Assembly (NCBI GenBank): GCA_025642065.1
Contig: JAODUP010000315.1
Location: forward strand, 422,501-486,500
Direction: 5' to 3'
Source of the DNA: Paralvinella palmiformis
Lineage: Eukaryota; Annelida; Polychaeta; Terebellida; Alvinellidae
Length of the DNA stretch: 64,000 nt
The notes under the pieces are model-generated. The model did not search any database. It had not been told where the DNA came from and was given only the letters and a program-made list of their open reading frames with translations. A program made the translations under genes and the position numbers. This document shows positions 1-11,977 of this stretch, piece by piece (the stretch's first letter is position 1; each line of letters starts with the position of its first letter).

Positions 1-131
1 AGTCATCATGACTCCTGACAGAGATTTTGGCGTTTAAAAAAAGGGATTCTGGTTATTTACAATCTTAGCAGTGTCTGGGCACTTCCGCGCTCCGGTTTAT
101 AGCGAAACGCGCACTGCAGATGTCAAGGCCG
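1..131. other. Left flank of the tandem duplication
   Basis: This short single-copy stretch precedes the 5.3-kb tandem unit. I see no gene or repeat in it. It differs from the sequence that precedes the second unit, so position 132 is the left breakpoint of the duplication. Confidence 0.5.
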
Positions 132-294
132 TCGTATCAAATCCCAATGTTGCCTAGCGATGGAATGTTTCATCCATTAATAAACGATACCACCTAATCA
201 TCTCATTTTATCGGGATTAGGCATTCTGTCACATGTCACAGGTGTGACCAGGCCGGAGATAAAACAAAGCTATCCACTCATTCATACACAGCCA

Positions 295-328
295 TTCACT
301 CACTCACTCACTCACTCACTCACTCACC
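295..328. repeat. (CACT)n microsatellite; recurs at 5594-5627
   Basis: About eight uninterrupted CACT units are present. The same tract with a small length difference lies in the second duplication copy. Confidence 0.9.
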
Positions 329-680
329 AATTTTCTAATTAAATATATCAACCTAACACCTATATGAATTCTAGAATGAAGAGAATCGTAGTAGGAAGTA
401 TGTGTGTGTGTGTGTGTGTGTGTGTAGGTGTGTGCGTTTTTTAGTGTGTTGAAGCATTTCCACTCTGATTGAGGTTTTCCCCCCTTAATCTGAGTATCAC
501 GGAAGTAGTTGTCGTGCTTCACAACATATAGATCATACCGATAAACGTTTTCAAACCATTGTTTTGGACCACTCCTGTTTTGTGGCAGTCATCGTTCACC
601 CCGTGATGGGCTATCATAGACAGGCCACATATGTGTATATGGATAGCAACGTTTTAAGGGCCATTATACCACGTCATGTA

Positions 681-720
681 TGACGTCAATCCGGTCGCCG
701 AACAATGTTGGTATTTATAG
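681..720 (+). promoter_or_regulatory. CRE plus TATA-like promoter block, unit 1
   Basis: A perfect palindromic CRE, TGACGTCA, lies at 681-688, followed 24 bp later by the TATA-like TATTTATAG at 712-720. The spacing fits a core promoter firing near 745. The first good start codon with a signal peptide is at 1302, so a long leader or a leader intron would be needed. The function is inferred from motifs only. Confidence 0.4.
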
Positions 721-933
721 CCGGTTTTGTTTTGACGGTTTAACGGCTTTTCACTAACGGACGGACGGACGGACTGCTCTTCAGGCAAGGCGCTGCTCCT
801 CGGGTAGAACGGTCGACCGCGGGTACAGGACTAAAGTCTACCCCCCCCCTCCCGAAAAAAAAATCCACTCTCTCACATGCCGGTGTATAATGGAGCGTAA
901 AAAAAGTTCGACGATTCAAGACCGTCATTTTCA

Positions 934-942
934 TGTGTGTAA

Positions 943-982
<40 letters not shown>
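934..982. repeat. (GT)n microsatellite; recurs at 6241-6281
   Basis: This is a GT dinucleotide run. Its length and one interruption differ between the two duplication copies. Confidence 0.9.
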
Positions 983-985
<3 letters not shown>

Positions 986-1301
986 GATTTGCCACGATGC
1001 GAACACTAAATCGAGTGGTAGCAAACGGGCAAGAGGCATCATTTTCTCGAGTGGGATATTCGATTCGCCGCCAAAACTGTAACCGCAGACCGGATCGACA
1101 GAACAAGCCGTCTTAATACTCGCCGTATAAGACAAGCTATTGAAGTCACCACCAAACGTGAACGATCGTCGCGGAACCCCGGGGGCCATCGGCAGAAAGC
1201 GTCGTAACCGGTCCTTTCTTAAGTCAGCTTTGTATTACACTTCGCCTGGTAATCGCGAGACGATATCGCCTCACCGTGGCCCGGGATCAGTAACACTGGA
1301 T

Positions 1302-1355
1302 ATGAAGATCACTGCGGCTCTCTTTTTGTTGGTTCTGCTCTTTCTTAAAGCTGAG
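1302..1355 (+). CDS. Signal-peptide first exon of a secreted protein, copy 1
   Basis: An ATG at 1302 opens 18 codons reading MKITAALFLLVLLFLKAE: one lysine, then a long leucine-rich hydrophobic core, a textbook secretory signal peptide. The codons end exactly at GAG followed by GTAAGT, a perfect 5' splice site, so this is best read as exon 1 with a phase-0 intron. If unspliced, the frame runs on to a stop at 1446. The nearest convincing phase-0 partner is the exon at 14937, which continues in frame after a TTTCAG acceptor. A weaker candidate acceptor lies inside the unit, giving an exon from 4998. The identity of the mature protein is inferred, and the first exon could equally belong to an exon I did not recognise. 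Confidence 0.5.
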
Positions 1356-2283
1356 GTAAGTCGCAGGCACTGCAGAAGCCGTTCATATCCCAGGCGTTGT
1401 TGTCAAAGGGACAGTTCCCCCTTTAGACAATATTACTTAAATATATAATATGCTTATAACAGTTAACATAAAATTCACAATAATAATCACCTGATATCAT
1501 AGATATAAGGAAATAATCCAAATTACGGGAGGGCCGCCATTACGGGTGCACCGGATGCCAGATTCGAAGACGGGAAGGAGAAATGTCAAGTGCTCTGACG
1601 TCACCTGGGCCAGGAGTACACAGAGTTCAAATGGACACCAGTTAGTGTTCCCAGTTCTCCTCGCGCTTTCTTCGATGATTCCGCTTACTTCGAAACAATG
1701 GGAATCATCTTCATCTTGTCATTGTTTTTATTGTTCAAACTGATATGACTGAATGTCAATCATGACGTAAATTTAGCGAGATTACTACGTTTTGTTCTGG
1801 AATTATTATTGGCTACCACTTGTTTACATGCTTTTAAATGGGTTATACAGACTTCCGGTCAATCTGCTGGGTTCAGGCGACTTCAGCATTCAGGAGCTTC
1901 CGGTCTGTGTCTAGCTTCAAAATGGCGGCGGATCGACGTTTCTTCGAATTTTAAATCCAATCAGAAACCACGTCCAAAGCCAGCCGGTCGCGTAGTCCCG
2001 TCTGTAAAGTGGACTAAATACTAATCGTATCCATCAAATTCCGATGTAATCATTAGAAATTAGCGCGCTGTGGTAAAGGTACATCGTCTGCGATCTTCAG
2101 GAATAATAAAGCGTCGACCCAGTCACTTTCTTGACCGGAATTTGTGCAGACGAAAAATATCGTCCTGGTCCTGTCGGCGTTATGCTTACTGAACCCTTAT
2201 TGTGGGTGTGTTTCTGTTATTTAAAACATCCATTAATAAAGCATTATCTATTGTGGGCGATCAGGGACACAACTACTCCGCCA

Positions 2284-2312
2284 ATTCTCTATCTATCTAT
2301 CTATCTTTTTCT

Positions 2313-2348
<36 letters not shown>
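2284..2348. repeat. (TATC)n then (TA)n microsatellite; recurs at 7578-7656
   Basis: A compound tract of TATC units grades into TA dinucleotides. It is much longer in copy 2, which is the largest length difference between the duplication copies. Confidence 0.9.
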
Positions 2349-2350
<2 letters not shown>

Positions 2351-3629
2351 AACGAGTGAGGTGCACGACATTTCGTCGAAAACAACTCGTGGAATGGACG
2401 AAAAAAAATTTTGGGGGTGCGACACGTCGTAGGAAAAGGGGTTGTCTTATTCCGACATCTCGTCGAAAATAAATATTTACGCAATAAATTTCATGTAGAT
2501 CATGCATATTGAGTTACGAAGAGTTCATTTTGAGAAAATATGGCGCACAATGATATGATGTGAAAAAAAATATACAAACAAAAACACACGCATAATAAAA
2601 TCCAATTAGATCAAATTACTCGAATCGAATCCCATGGGCAAGATCTAGCAATTAGTCTTGAGGTGTCCGGGTAGCGAAGGAGTAGACGAGTGTTTACCGC
2701 TGTTGGTGATCGTACGGACACGCTTACGAGAAGAAAATTCTATAATATTAAATTGCTATTAGACGTCCTGTAATTGTCATTCTAGAAAAAAAAAAAGATA
2801 CGAGTAATCGACATCAACCAACAAAAGAACACTTAATGATGACACCAGTAATCGCAAATCCAGATCTACTCATTATTGCCTCATCACCGATACTTCTAAA
2901 GCAACAAAACCCCTTTAAAGCTATCCAGCCAATTAGCACCGTCCCTCGCTTTAGAATTGAACCAATCCCGCTACTTCTTTACCATTTTGTAATTGGAATA
3001 TTTCCTAATGGTGCATGGTTGGTGATTTTTTGTTTGCGTGACAAGTACATTTTTCATTTACATCCACGATAAACTAATATAACAAGTACCCGGCCCGTCG
3101 GGCTTAAATGTTGCATTTAAACTGTATAATAACGCTAAAATGTATATTTTCGACCGAGTGTCGCCAAACCTTTTTTTCCTATTCGACCAAATGTCGCAAA
3201 ATCTAAATTCAATTTCGACGAAATATCCATTCGACTAAATGTCTTTCGACCAAATGTCGCAGACCCGTTGCAAACCACCGAAAGTGCACAATTTTCGGTG
3301 TTGGTGCTGCTGATGTTGCGTTTGAAACAAACAGCCCGATGACTCAAACCGATGACTCAAAAATCAGACTACGATTTTCAGAAAATGGTCTTACGCTCTA
3401 CGAACCACGAGACGTCTTAGTTCGTTGTTGCGGCGGAATAAATTACAAATAATTGACCGATATGGTCTCTTCTTAATCTGTCCGGGAAGTTAAATGGTGT
3501 CCGACGGTTTAACCGATAATGAATCCAGGACAACAACCCCCGAGGACAAAATCCCCCTGCCATTCTGAAAACCCCCTTGGACAAAAACTACATCTTGGAC
3601 ATAACCCCCTGAATTCTAGTGGCTGTTTT

Positions 3630-3787
3630 ATGGTGCCCCCACGGTCTAGCGGTAGCTGTTGGACCACAGATCACTACCACTCTGCAATCGGGTGGACATA
3701 GCTGAAGGTTGACTTCGCTTCATTACCTTTGGAGGCCCATTTAGCCTACCATGTGCACAAAAGTGGCCGTAAAACAACAATCATGAC
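3630..3787 (+). mobile_element. tRNA-derived SINE, family 1, in unit 1
   Basis: The head has the A-box-like stretch GGTCTAGCGGTAG. The body has the family's conserved block (TTTGGAGG, CATTTAGCCTACC, GTGCACAAAAGTGGCCGTAAAAC). A 14-bp target duplication, CTAGTGGCTGTTTT, flanks it at 3616-3629 and 3788-3801. The B box region is damaged and 11 bp are missing between two TTG repeats compared with the copy at 8918. Confidence 0.85.
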
Positions 3788-4615
3788 CTAGTGGCTGTTT
3801 TGAAAACGATATTTCATATATGTGAATGGTAAGTTTTTCATATACATTTTTTCCTTCAAAATATAAGTAGATAAGGCAAAAAGTTGTCATATTCAAACAG
3901 CCATTTGTAAGTGTGTTTATTACTGTCAATTGACTTGCCACTAGCAATTTGAATAAGGAAGCCATTAAATTTTAATGGCACTATAATACTCTAATCTAAG
4001 AACGCCAATATTTTAACTGCAATATAAATATGTCCCTTCGGTCAACTCTATTCAATCTTTGTAATGGTGTCCATGACGGGTCAAAACTCATTGAATCAAC
4101 ACTAAAAGGTCCCGGATACTGCTTTAGATGGGTAGAGATAAATTAGGACGATTAGGTATACACATTAGAAATGACACGTTCATATGCAAAGATTTAATAT
4201 TAATAATAAAATATTTACATATAACTTCATGCGTTCATTAATTCCTACATTCAGGTGTTTTTGTCCGCAGGGGTTTTTAATTAATTAATATATAGACATT
4301 CCGTTTTATGCACCTTGCCGAAATCGGGCCTTTTTAGGTGGGCAATCGTGAAGTTCCTTTAGATATAAAATGCGGATTTAAAATTACGAAGTCTTTTACA
4401 GGCCTTTATTAAATATTTATTTTTCACGAAAAGTTGAGAGATCTGGTGAAATTCCTTTTATTTCCCGTTTATTCCCGTAATGTGGGTATTGTTAGGATCG
4501 CCCACTTACGGCGAACCTCAAGTTCGGTTTACGGATGACAGTTATAACGTGGCCAATCTGATAGACAGATCGAAGAGGGACAAGCGTTTTACGACCATCG
4601 TGTCATAGAAGTCGG

Positions 4616-4867
4616 CCAGTGATCGGGCAGTCAGTTAGAACGTGGGACCCGTAACCGAACGGTCGCGGGTTCGATGCTGCCGAACGTGATTGGCTGCGTG
4701 TCTGATCAATGCTATGCGCCTATACCGGGGGCATGCGGTGTATGCTCCCCTTGCAGTTGAGGTGTGCGATGGTGGATTGAAACCGGTCTGATAATATTGT
4801 ACAGGGCCTCAGAACAGGGTTACCCGGCTTTGGCGCTTTATAAATATGCATTATTATTATTATTATT

Positions 4868-4899
<32 letters not shown>
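4616..4899 (+). mobile_element. tRNA-derived SINE, family 2, in unit 1
   Basis: A tRNA-like head carries an A box (CAGTTAGAACG, about 4632) and a B box (GGGTTCGATGC, 4667-4677). The body ends in a LINE-like 3' sequence (GGCGCTTTATAAATATGCA) and an (ATT)n(ATC)n tail. A 5'-truncated relative lies on the minus strand at 50190-50394, which supports a dispersed family. Confidence 0.75.
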
Positions 4900-5977
4900 T
4901 ACAACACAAGTTTATATGTCAGCATGTGCGTGTTCCCGGTTGATCTGCGACCTTTCTCATAACAGCCATAATAACTAAAACGCCGTTTATCTCGCAGGAA
5001 GGAGTTTTTCCCATTACCATCACATGCCATACAGCGATACACACACTACTAGGTGTATATTTATTCCGTCATGGACCTAAACTTGTGCGACTTATAGAAG
5101 GTATACTTTCGACTTTTTCTCCGTCCGCGAAAAGCCTCAAGGCAAGTTTCGACTCGGTGAATAACTATTAGGTTAGTATTAACAAAGCGGTGGGTATCAC
5201 GCGTGGGTGGGTAGATGGCTGCTGCTGCTGCTGTTGTTGTTGTTGCGGCGACAGACACTTTTATATGTTTATTGTATTCTGCCGATACGCGTGAGAGAGG
5301 CTAAACAAACAGCGCATCGATTTAAACATATGTGGATCATTCGGGATTGTCTCGTTGTAGACATGTAAGAAGACAAACTGGACCGAGGATAGGTTTGAAG
5401 GGCTCAGCCCCCCCCCCCCCACCCAACCCATCGTATCAAATCCCAATGTTGCCTAGCGATGGAATGTTTCATCCATTAATAAACGATACCACCTAATCAT
5501 CTCATTTTATCGGGATTAGGCATTCTGTCACATGTCACAGGTGTGACCAGGCCGGAGATAAAACAAAGCTATCCACTCATTCATACACAGCCATTCACTC
5601 ACTCACTCACTCACTCACTCACTCACACCAATTTTCTAATTAAATATATCAACCTAACACCTATATGAATTCTAGAATGAAGAGAATCGTAGTAGGAAGT
5701 ATGTGTGTGTGTGTGTGTGTGTAGGTGTGTGCGTTTTTTAGTGTGTTGAAGCATTTCCACTCTGATTGAGGTTTTCCCCCCTTAATCTGAGTATCACGGA
5801 AGTAGTTGTCGTGCTTCACAACATATAGATCATACCGATAAACGTTTTCAAACCATTGTTTTGGACCACTCCTGTTTTGTGGCAGTCATCGTTCACCCCG
5901 TGATGGGCTATCATAGACAGGCCACATATGTGTATATGGATAGCAACGTTTTAAGGGCCATTATACCACGTCATGTA

Positions 5978-6017
5978 TGACGTCAATCCGGTCGCCGAAC
6001 AATGTTGGTATTTATAG
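5978..6017 (+). promoter_or_regulatory. CRE plus TATA-like promoter block, unit 2
   Basis: This is an exact duplicate of the block at 681-720: CRE at 5978-5985 and TATTTATAG at 6009-6017. It precedes the second signal-peptide exon (6598). Confidence 0.4.
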
Positions 6018-6597
6018 CCGGTTTTGTTTTGACGGTTTAACGGCTTTTCACTAACGGACGGACGGACGGACTGCTCATCAGGCAAGGCCCTGCTCCTCGG
6101 GTAGAACGGTCGACCGCGGGTACAGGACTAAAGTCAACCCCCCCCCTCCCGAAAAAAAAATCCACTCTCTCACATGCCGGTGTATAATGGAGCGTAAAAA
6201 AAGTTCGACGATTCAAGACCGTCATTTTCATGTGTGTAAATGTGTGTGTGTGTGTTGTGTGTGTGTGTGTGTGTGTGTGTGATTTGCCACGATGCGAACA
6301 CTAAATCGAGTGGTAGCAAACGGGCAATGAGGCATCATTTTCTCGAGTGGGATATTCGATTCGCCGCCACAACTGTAACCGCAGACCGGATCGACAGAAC
6401 AAGCCGTCTTAATACTCGCCGTATAAGACAAGCTATTGAAGTCACCACCAAACGTGAACGATCGTCGCGGAACACCGGGGGCCATCGGCAGAAAGCGTCG
6501 TAACCGGTCCTTTCTTAAGTCAGCTTTGTATTACACTTCGCCTGGTAATCGCGAGACGATATCGCCTCACCGTGGCCCGGGATCAGTAACACTGGAT

Positions 6598-6651
6598 ATG
6601 AAGATCACTGCGGCTCTCTTTTTGTTGGTTCTGCTCTTTCTTAAAGCTGAG
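6598..6651 (+). CDS. Signal-peptide first exon of a secreted protein, copy 2
   Basis: This is identical at protein level to the exon at 1302-1355, with the same GTAAGT donor immediately after codon 18. It is the copy nearer to the repetitive-protein exon at 14937, at 8.3 kb. Both copies keep promoter, start codon, hydrophobic core and donor intact. They may therefore act as alternative first exons of one gene or as first exons of two genes; one may also be silent. Confidence 0.5.
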
Positions 6652-7596
6652 GTAAGTCGCAGGCACTGCAGAAGCCGTTCATATCCCAGGCGTTGTTGTC
6701 AAAGGGACAGTTCTCCCTCAGACAATATTACTTAAATATATAATATGCTTATAACAGTTAACATAAAATTCACAATAATAATCACCTGATATCATAGATA
6801 TAAGGAAATAATCCAAATTACGGGAGGGCCGCCATTACGGGTGCACCGGATGCCAGATTCGAAGACGGGAAGGAGAAATGTCAAGTGCTCTGACGTCACC
6901 TGGGCCAGGAGTACACAGAGTTCAAATGGACACCAGTTAGTGTTCCCAGTTCTCCTCGCGCTTTCTTCGATGATTCCGCTTACTTCGAAACAATGGGAAT
7001 CATCTTCATCTTGTCATTGTTTTTATTGTTCAAACTGATATGACTGAATGTCAATCATGACGTAAATTTAGCGAGATTACTACGTTTTGTTCTGGAATTA
7101 TTATTGGCTACCACTTGTTTACATGCTTTTAAATGGGTTATACAGACTTCCGTCAACTGCTGGTTCAAGGACTCAGCATTCAGGAGCTTCCGTCTGTGTC
7201 TAGCTTCAAAATGGCGGCGGATCGACGTTTCTTCGAATTTTAAATCCAATCAGAAACCACGTCCAAAGCCAGCCGGTCGCGTAGTCCCGTCTGTAAAGTG
7301 GACTAAATACTAATCGTATCCATCAAATTCCGATGTAATCATTAGAAATTAGCGCGCTGTGGTAAAGGTACATCGTCTGCGATCTTCAGGAATAATAAAG
7401 CGTCGACCCAGTCACTTTCTTGACCGGAATGTGTGCAGACGAAAAATATCGTCCTGGTCCTGTCGGCGTTATGCTTACTGAACCCTTATTGTGGGTGTGT
7501 TTCTGTTATTTAAAACATCCATTAATAAAGCATTATCTATTGTGGGCGATCAGGGACACAACTACTCCGCCAATTCTCTATCTATCTATCTATCTA

Positions 7597-7659
<63 letters not shown>

Positions 7660-8917
7660 CGAGTTGCAAACGGTGCACGACATTTCGTCGAAAAACAACT
7701 CGTGGAATGGACGAAAACAAAATTGGAGGTGCGACACGTCGTAGGAAGGGATTGTCTTATTCCGACATCTCGTCGAAAATAAATATTTACGCAATAAATT
7801 TCATGTAGATCATGCATATTGAGTTACGAAGAGTTCATTTTGAGAAAATATGGCGCACAATGATATGATGTGAAAAAAAATATACAAACAAAAACACACG
7901 CATAATAAAATCCAATTAGATCAAATTACTCGAATCGAATCCCATGGGCAAGATCTAGCAATTAGTCTTGAGGTGTCCGGGTAGCGAAGGAGTAGACGAC
8001 GTGTTTACCGCTGTTGGTGATCGTACGGACACGCTTACGAGAAGAAAATTCTATAATATTAAATTGCTATTAGAGCGTCCTGTAATTGTCATTCTAGAAA
8101 AAAACAGATACGAGTAATCGACATCAACCAACAAAAGAACACTTAATGATGACACCAGTAATCGCAAATCCAGATCTACTCATTATTGCCTCATCACCGA
8201 TACTTCTAAAGCATCAAACCTCTTTAAAGCTATCCAGCCAATTAGCACCGTCCCTCGCTTTAGAATTGAACCAATCCCGCTACTTCTTTACCATTTTGTA
8301 ATTGGAATATTTCCTAATGGTGCATGGTTGGTCATTTTTTGTTTGCGTGACAAGTACATTTTTCATTTACATCCATGATATAAAAACTAATATAACAAGT
8401 ACCCGGCCCGTCGGGCTTAAATGTTGCATTTAAACTGTATAATAACGCTAAAATGTATATTTTCGACCGAGTGTCGCCAAACCTTTTTTTCCTATTCGAC
8501 CAAATGTCGCAAAATCTAAATTCAATTTCGACGAAATATCCATTCGACTAAATGTCTTTCGACCAAATGTCGCAGACCCGTTGCAAACCACCGAAAGTGC
8601 ACAATTTTCGGTGTTGGTGCTGCTGATGTTGCGTTTGAAACAAACAGCCCGATGACTCAAACCGATGACTCAAAAATCAGACTACGATTTTCAGAAAATG
8701 GTCTTACGCTCTACGAACCACGAGACGTCTTAGTTCGTTGTTGCGGCGGAATAAATTACAAATAATTGACCGATATGGTCTCTTCTTAATCTGTCCGATA
8801 ATGAATCCAGGACAACCCCCCCCCCCGAGGACAAAATCCCCCTGCCATTCTGAAAACCCCTGTGGACAAAACACCCTACATCTTGGACATAACCCCCTGA
8901 ATTCTAGTGGCTGTTTT

Positions 8918-9094
8918 ATGGTGCCTCCACGGTCTAGCGGTAGCGTGTTGGACCACAGATCACTACCACTCGTGTTCGAACCTCGGCGTGGACATAGCTG
9001 AAGGTTGTTTCATCTTTGACTTCGCTTCATTACCTTTGGAGGCCCATTTAGCCTACCATGTGCACAAAAGTGGCTGTAAAACAACAATCATGGC
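8918..9094 (+). mobile_element. tRNA-derived SINE, family 1, in unit 2
   Basis: This is the counterpart of the element at 3630, with the same 14-bp target duplication at 8904-8917 and 9095-9108. The B box (GTTCGAACCTC) is readable. The insertion therefore predates the 5.3-kb duplication, and the 11-bp loss in unit 1 followed it. Confidence 0.85.
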
Positions 9095-9924
9095 CTAGTG
9101 GCTGTTTTGAAAACGATATTTCATATATGTGAATGGTAAGTTTTTCATCTACATTTATTTCCTTCAAAATATAAGTAGATAAGGCAAAAAGTTGTCATAT
9201 TCAAACAGCCATTTGTAAGTGTGTTTATTACTGTCAATTGACTTGCCACTAGCAATTTGAATAAGGAAGCCATTAAATTTTAATGGCACTATAATACTCT
9301 AATCTAAGAACGCCAATATTTTAACTGCAATATAAATATGTCCCTCCGGTCAACTCTATTCAATCTTTGTAATGGTGTCCATGACGGGTCAAAACTCATT
9401 GAATCAACACTAGAAGGTCCCGGATACTGCATTAGATGGGTAGAGATAAATTAGGACGATTAGGTATACACATTAGAAATGACACGTTCATATGCAAAGA
9501 TTTAATATTAATAATAAAATATTTACATATAACTTCATGCGTTCATTAATTCCTACGTTCAGGTGTTTTTGTCCGCAGGGGTTTTTAATTAATTAATATA
9601 TATACATTCCGTTTTATGCACCTTGCCGAAATCGGGCCTTTTTAGGTGGGCGATCGTGAAGTTCCTTTAGATATAAAATGCGGATTTAAAATTACGAAGT
9701 CTTTTACAGGCCTTTATTAAATATTTATTTTTCACGAAAAGTTGAGAGATCTGGTGAAATTCCTTTTATTTCCCGTTTATTCCCGTAATGTGGGTATTGT
9801 TAGGATCGCCCACTTACGGCGAACCTCAAGTTCGGTTTACGGATGACAGTTATAACGTGGCCAATCTGATAGACAGATCGAAGAGGGACAAGTGTTTTAC
9901 GACCATCGTGTCATAGAAGTCGGC

Positions 9925-10175
9925 CAGTGATCGGGCAGTCAGTTAGAACGTGGGACCCGTAACCGAACGGTCGCGGGTTCGATGCTGCCGAACGTGATTG
10001 GCTGCGTGTCTGATCAATGCTATGCGCCTATACCGGGGGCATGCGGTGTATGCTCCCCTTGCAGTTGAGGTGTGCGATGGTGGATTGAAACCGGTCTGAT
10101 AATATTGTACAGGGCCTCAGAACAGGGTTACCCGGCTTTGGCGCTTTATAAATATGCATTATTATTATTATTATT

Positions 10176-10213
<38 letters not shown>
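9925..10213 (+). mobile_element. tRNA-derived SINE, family 2, in unit 2
   Basis: This is the duplicate of the element at 4616 inside the second tandem unit. A box, B box and 3' LINE-like end are the same. The (ATC)n tail is slightly longer. Confidence 0.75.
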
Positions 10214-10735
10214 TACAACACAAGTTTATATGTCAGCATGTGCGTGTTCCCGGTTGATCTGCGACCTTTCTCATAACAGCCATAATAACTAAAACGCCGT
10301 TTATCTCGCAGGAAGGAGTTTTTCCCATTACCATCACATGCCATACAGCGATACACACACTACTAGGTGTATATTTATTCCGTCATGGACCTAAACTTGT
10401 GCGACTTATAGAAGGTATACTTTCGACTTTTTCTCCGTCCGCGAAAAGCCTCAAGGCAAGTTTCGACTCGGTGAATAACTATTAGGTTAGTATTAACAAA
10501 GCGGTGGGTATCACGCGTGGGTGGGTAGATGGCTGCTGCTGCTGCTGTTGTTGTTGTTGCGGCGACAGACACTTTTATATGTTTATTGTATTCTGCCGAT
10601 ACGCGTGAGAGAGGCTAAACAAACAGCGCATCGATTTAAACATATGTGGATCATTCGGGATTGTCTCGTTGTAGACATGTAAGAAGACAAACTGGACCGA
10701 GGATAGGTTTGAAGGGCTCAGCCCCCCCCCCAACC

Positions 10736-11620
10736 CAACCCAACCCGCCGCAGGACGACATGCGTGCATATACGGCCCCCCAACCCAAAACAGGACGACA
10801 TGCGTGCATATACCCCCAGGTGCCAGCCTTAAATAGTTTAATGAAAAGTCAGTGGATCAGTGAATGAAACATCCCACAGACACGGGTACAAGTCGGATTC
10901 GAATACACAGCGATTTCAGGGCAGTAGAATTTCATGAAAAGTAATGTTATGTATCTGGTATGAAGAAGGCCACTCGTAACCAGCTGGCTTACAAGTTTCA
11001 ATTTATGCTGTTCTTTTGAAATCCCCGTTTCTAAACAACCGTTTTACACCCCCCCCCAAAAAAAAATTCTATGCCTTGGTCTCCACAGGTATTTAATATT
11101 TAACTTATTTTACTCCATTAGTGCTGTTTAACCACACAAAGACACATTCGGCAAACCACTTTTCCAGATACAAAAGACACCAACTCGTACGCACAAAGAA
11201 CCAAAAGCAACTATTTGCGAGCCAAGCAAGTATTGGACGAAGTGCCACCGGCGGATATGACGTACGCGCGAGTGTTCTAATTTCAGGAGAGCGGCCGTTT
11301 CAATGAGTCTCGGCCTTTTTAAAAAGACGTCTCTTGTTCCATTCAGTCCACGCCGACGGCAACATTTGGTGACGCAAAGCTTCCTTCTGTGCGGCGAGAG
11401 CTTCATGGCCAAACACAAATTTATTGTGCGTAAAAAAGCCACAATCTGTCTCTCAGCGCAAGCTGTAACAACACACGCTTTGTGAGCGACGGGTGAACAC
11501 GAGTGCGTCAGAAGTCGATACCGTTCGTAAACATTTACCTCGTCTTGTGGGGATTTGGCCAGAAGTTTCCAATAGAACAAACGTTAACGGCTTTCTAAAA
11601 ACTAGTGAGAACAAACACGA
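10736..11620. other. No confirmed gene; short local duplication and an open, GC-richer patch
   Basis: A 22-bp sequence, AGGACGACATGCGTGCATAT and two further bases, occurs twice about 41 bp apart (10752 and 10793). From 11128 to 11580 both strands are open for long distances (150 codons on the minus strand), but neither translation resembles a family I know. A TATA-like TTTTTAAAAAG sits near 11317. I cannot support a gene here. Confidence 0.4.
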
Positions 11621-11626
11621 ACACCG

Positions 11627-11748
11627 AAACCCTCGACTGTAGAGCGCTTGGCATTGGAGTCGAAGGTCGCGGGTTCGCGTCACGTACGAGGCCGAAATAA
11701 TTGGTGCGTTATAACGTTCTAGCTGTAGACACACACACACACACACAC
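11627..11748 (+). mobile_element. Possible SINE head followed by (AC)n
   Basis: GTAGAGCGCTTGG and, about 40 bp on, GCGGGTTCGCGTC resemble the A and B boxes of a tRNA-derived SINE. An (AC)n tract at 11731-11748 may be its tail. No target duplication is visible. Confidence 0.3.
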
Positions 11749-11845
11749 GTGTCATACCGTGACACGTTTACTTTTTCGTCCGTTGGCTTGTAACGCACGT
11801 TAATGGTTTCTCACCAAAATCGGGTGACATATTAAGGAGGGTCTG

Positions 11846-11977
11846 TCCATGGCCTAACTGATATCGCGGTTGGCCACAGACCTGAGATAATTCTGAAGGG
11901 CAGCTCATCTTACGCTTCACCACATTATCTTTGGATGGCGCTGAACCGGTTTAACATACTGTACACAAAGGTGGCCT
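11846..11977 (+). mobile_element. Degenerate SINE, family 1
   Basis: The order of blocks matches family 1: a GGCCTAACTG head, CACAGACCTGAGA, CTTCACCACATTATCTTTGG, ATACTGTACACAAAGGTGGCC and TAAAAC. The B box is lost and many bases have changed, so this is an old copy. Confidence 0.55.

Larger units (their letters stand above)
132..5430 (+). repeat. 5.3-kb direct tandem duplication, copy 1
   Basis: The sequence from position 132 recurs almost base for base from 5431, giving a 5,299-bp unit in direct head-to-tail order. The copies differ mainly in microsatellite lengths, homopolymer runs, a few substitutions and an 11-bp gap in an internal SINE. Near-identity across non-coding DNA points to a recent event, or to ongoing gene conversion. 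The unit holds a CACT repeat, (GT)n tracts, a promoter-like block, a signal-peptide exon, (TA)n, one SINE of family 1 and one of family 2. Otherwise 1356-3600 and 3800-4600 show no recognisable gene; the ORFs there are short and are conserved only because the whole block was copied. Confidence 0.95.
5431..10735 (+). repeat. 5.3-kb direct tandem duplication, copy 2
   Basis: This is the second copy of the unit at 132-5430, in the same orientation and directly abutting it. The junction is a C-rich run followed by ACCCAACCCA. The right end lies in a similar C-rich run near 10735, after which the copies no longer match. It retains the promoter block, signal-peptide exon, SINE family 1 copy (with a better preserved B box than copy 1) and SINE family 2 copy. 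The intact SINE here and the shortened one in copy 1 show that the two units have begun to diverge. Confidence 0.95.

Noticed and set aside
298..327. CACT repeats considered as a CRISPR-like array
   Set aside because: It is a plain 4-bp microsatellite with no spacers, in a eukaryotic genome.
740..1189. 149-codon minus-strand ORF, repeated in part at 6037-6485
   Set aside because: It runs through the (GT)n tract as His-Thr repeats and overlaps the promoter and leader of the signal-peptide exon. Its conservation is due to the tandem duplication.
4616..4690. tRNA gene
   Set aside because: A and B boxes are present but the cloverleaf does not close and the sequence continues into a SINE body with a LINE-like tail.
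11128..11580. 150-codon minus-strand ORF
   Set aside because: No domain, splice signals or family resemblance; the plus strand is also open. Chance openness in a GC-richer patch is the simpler reading.
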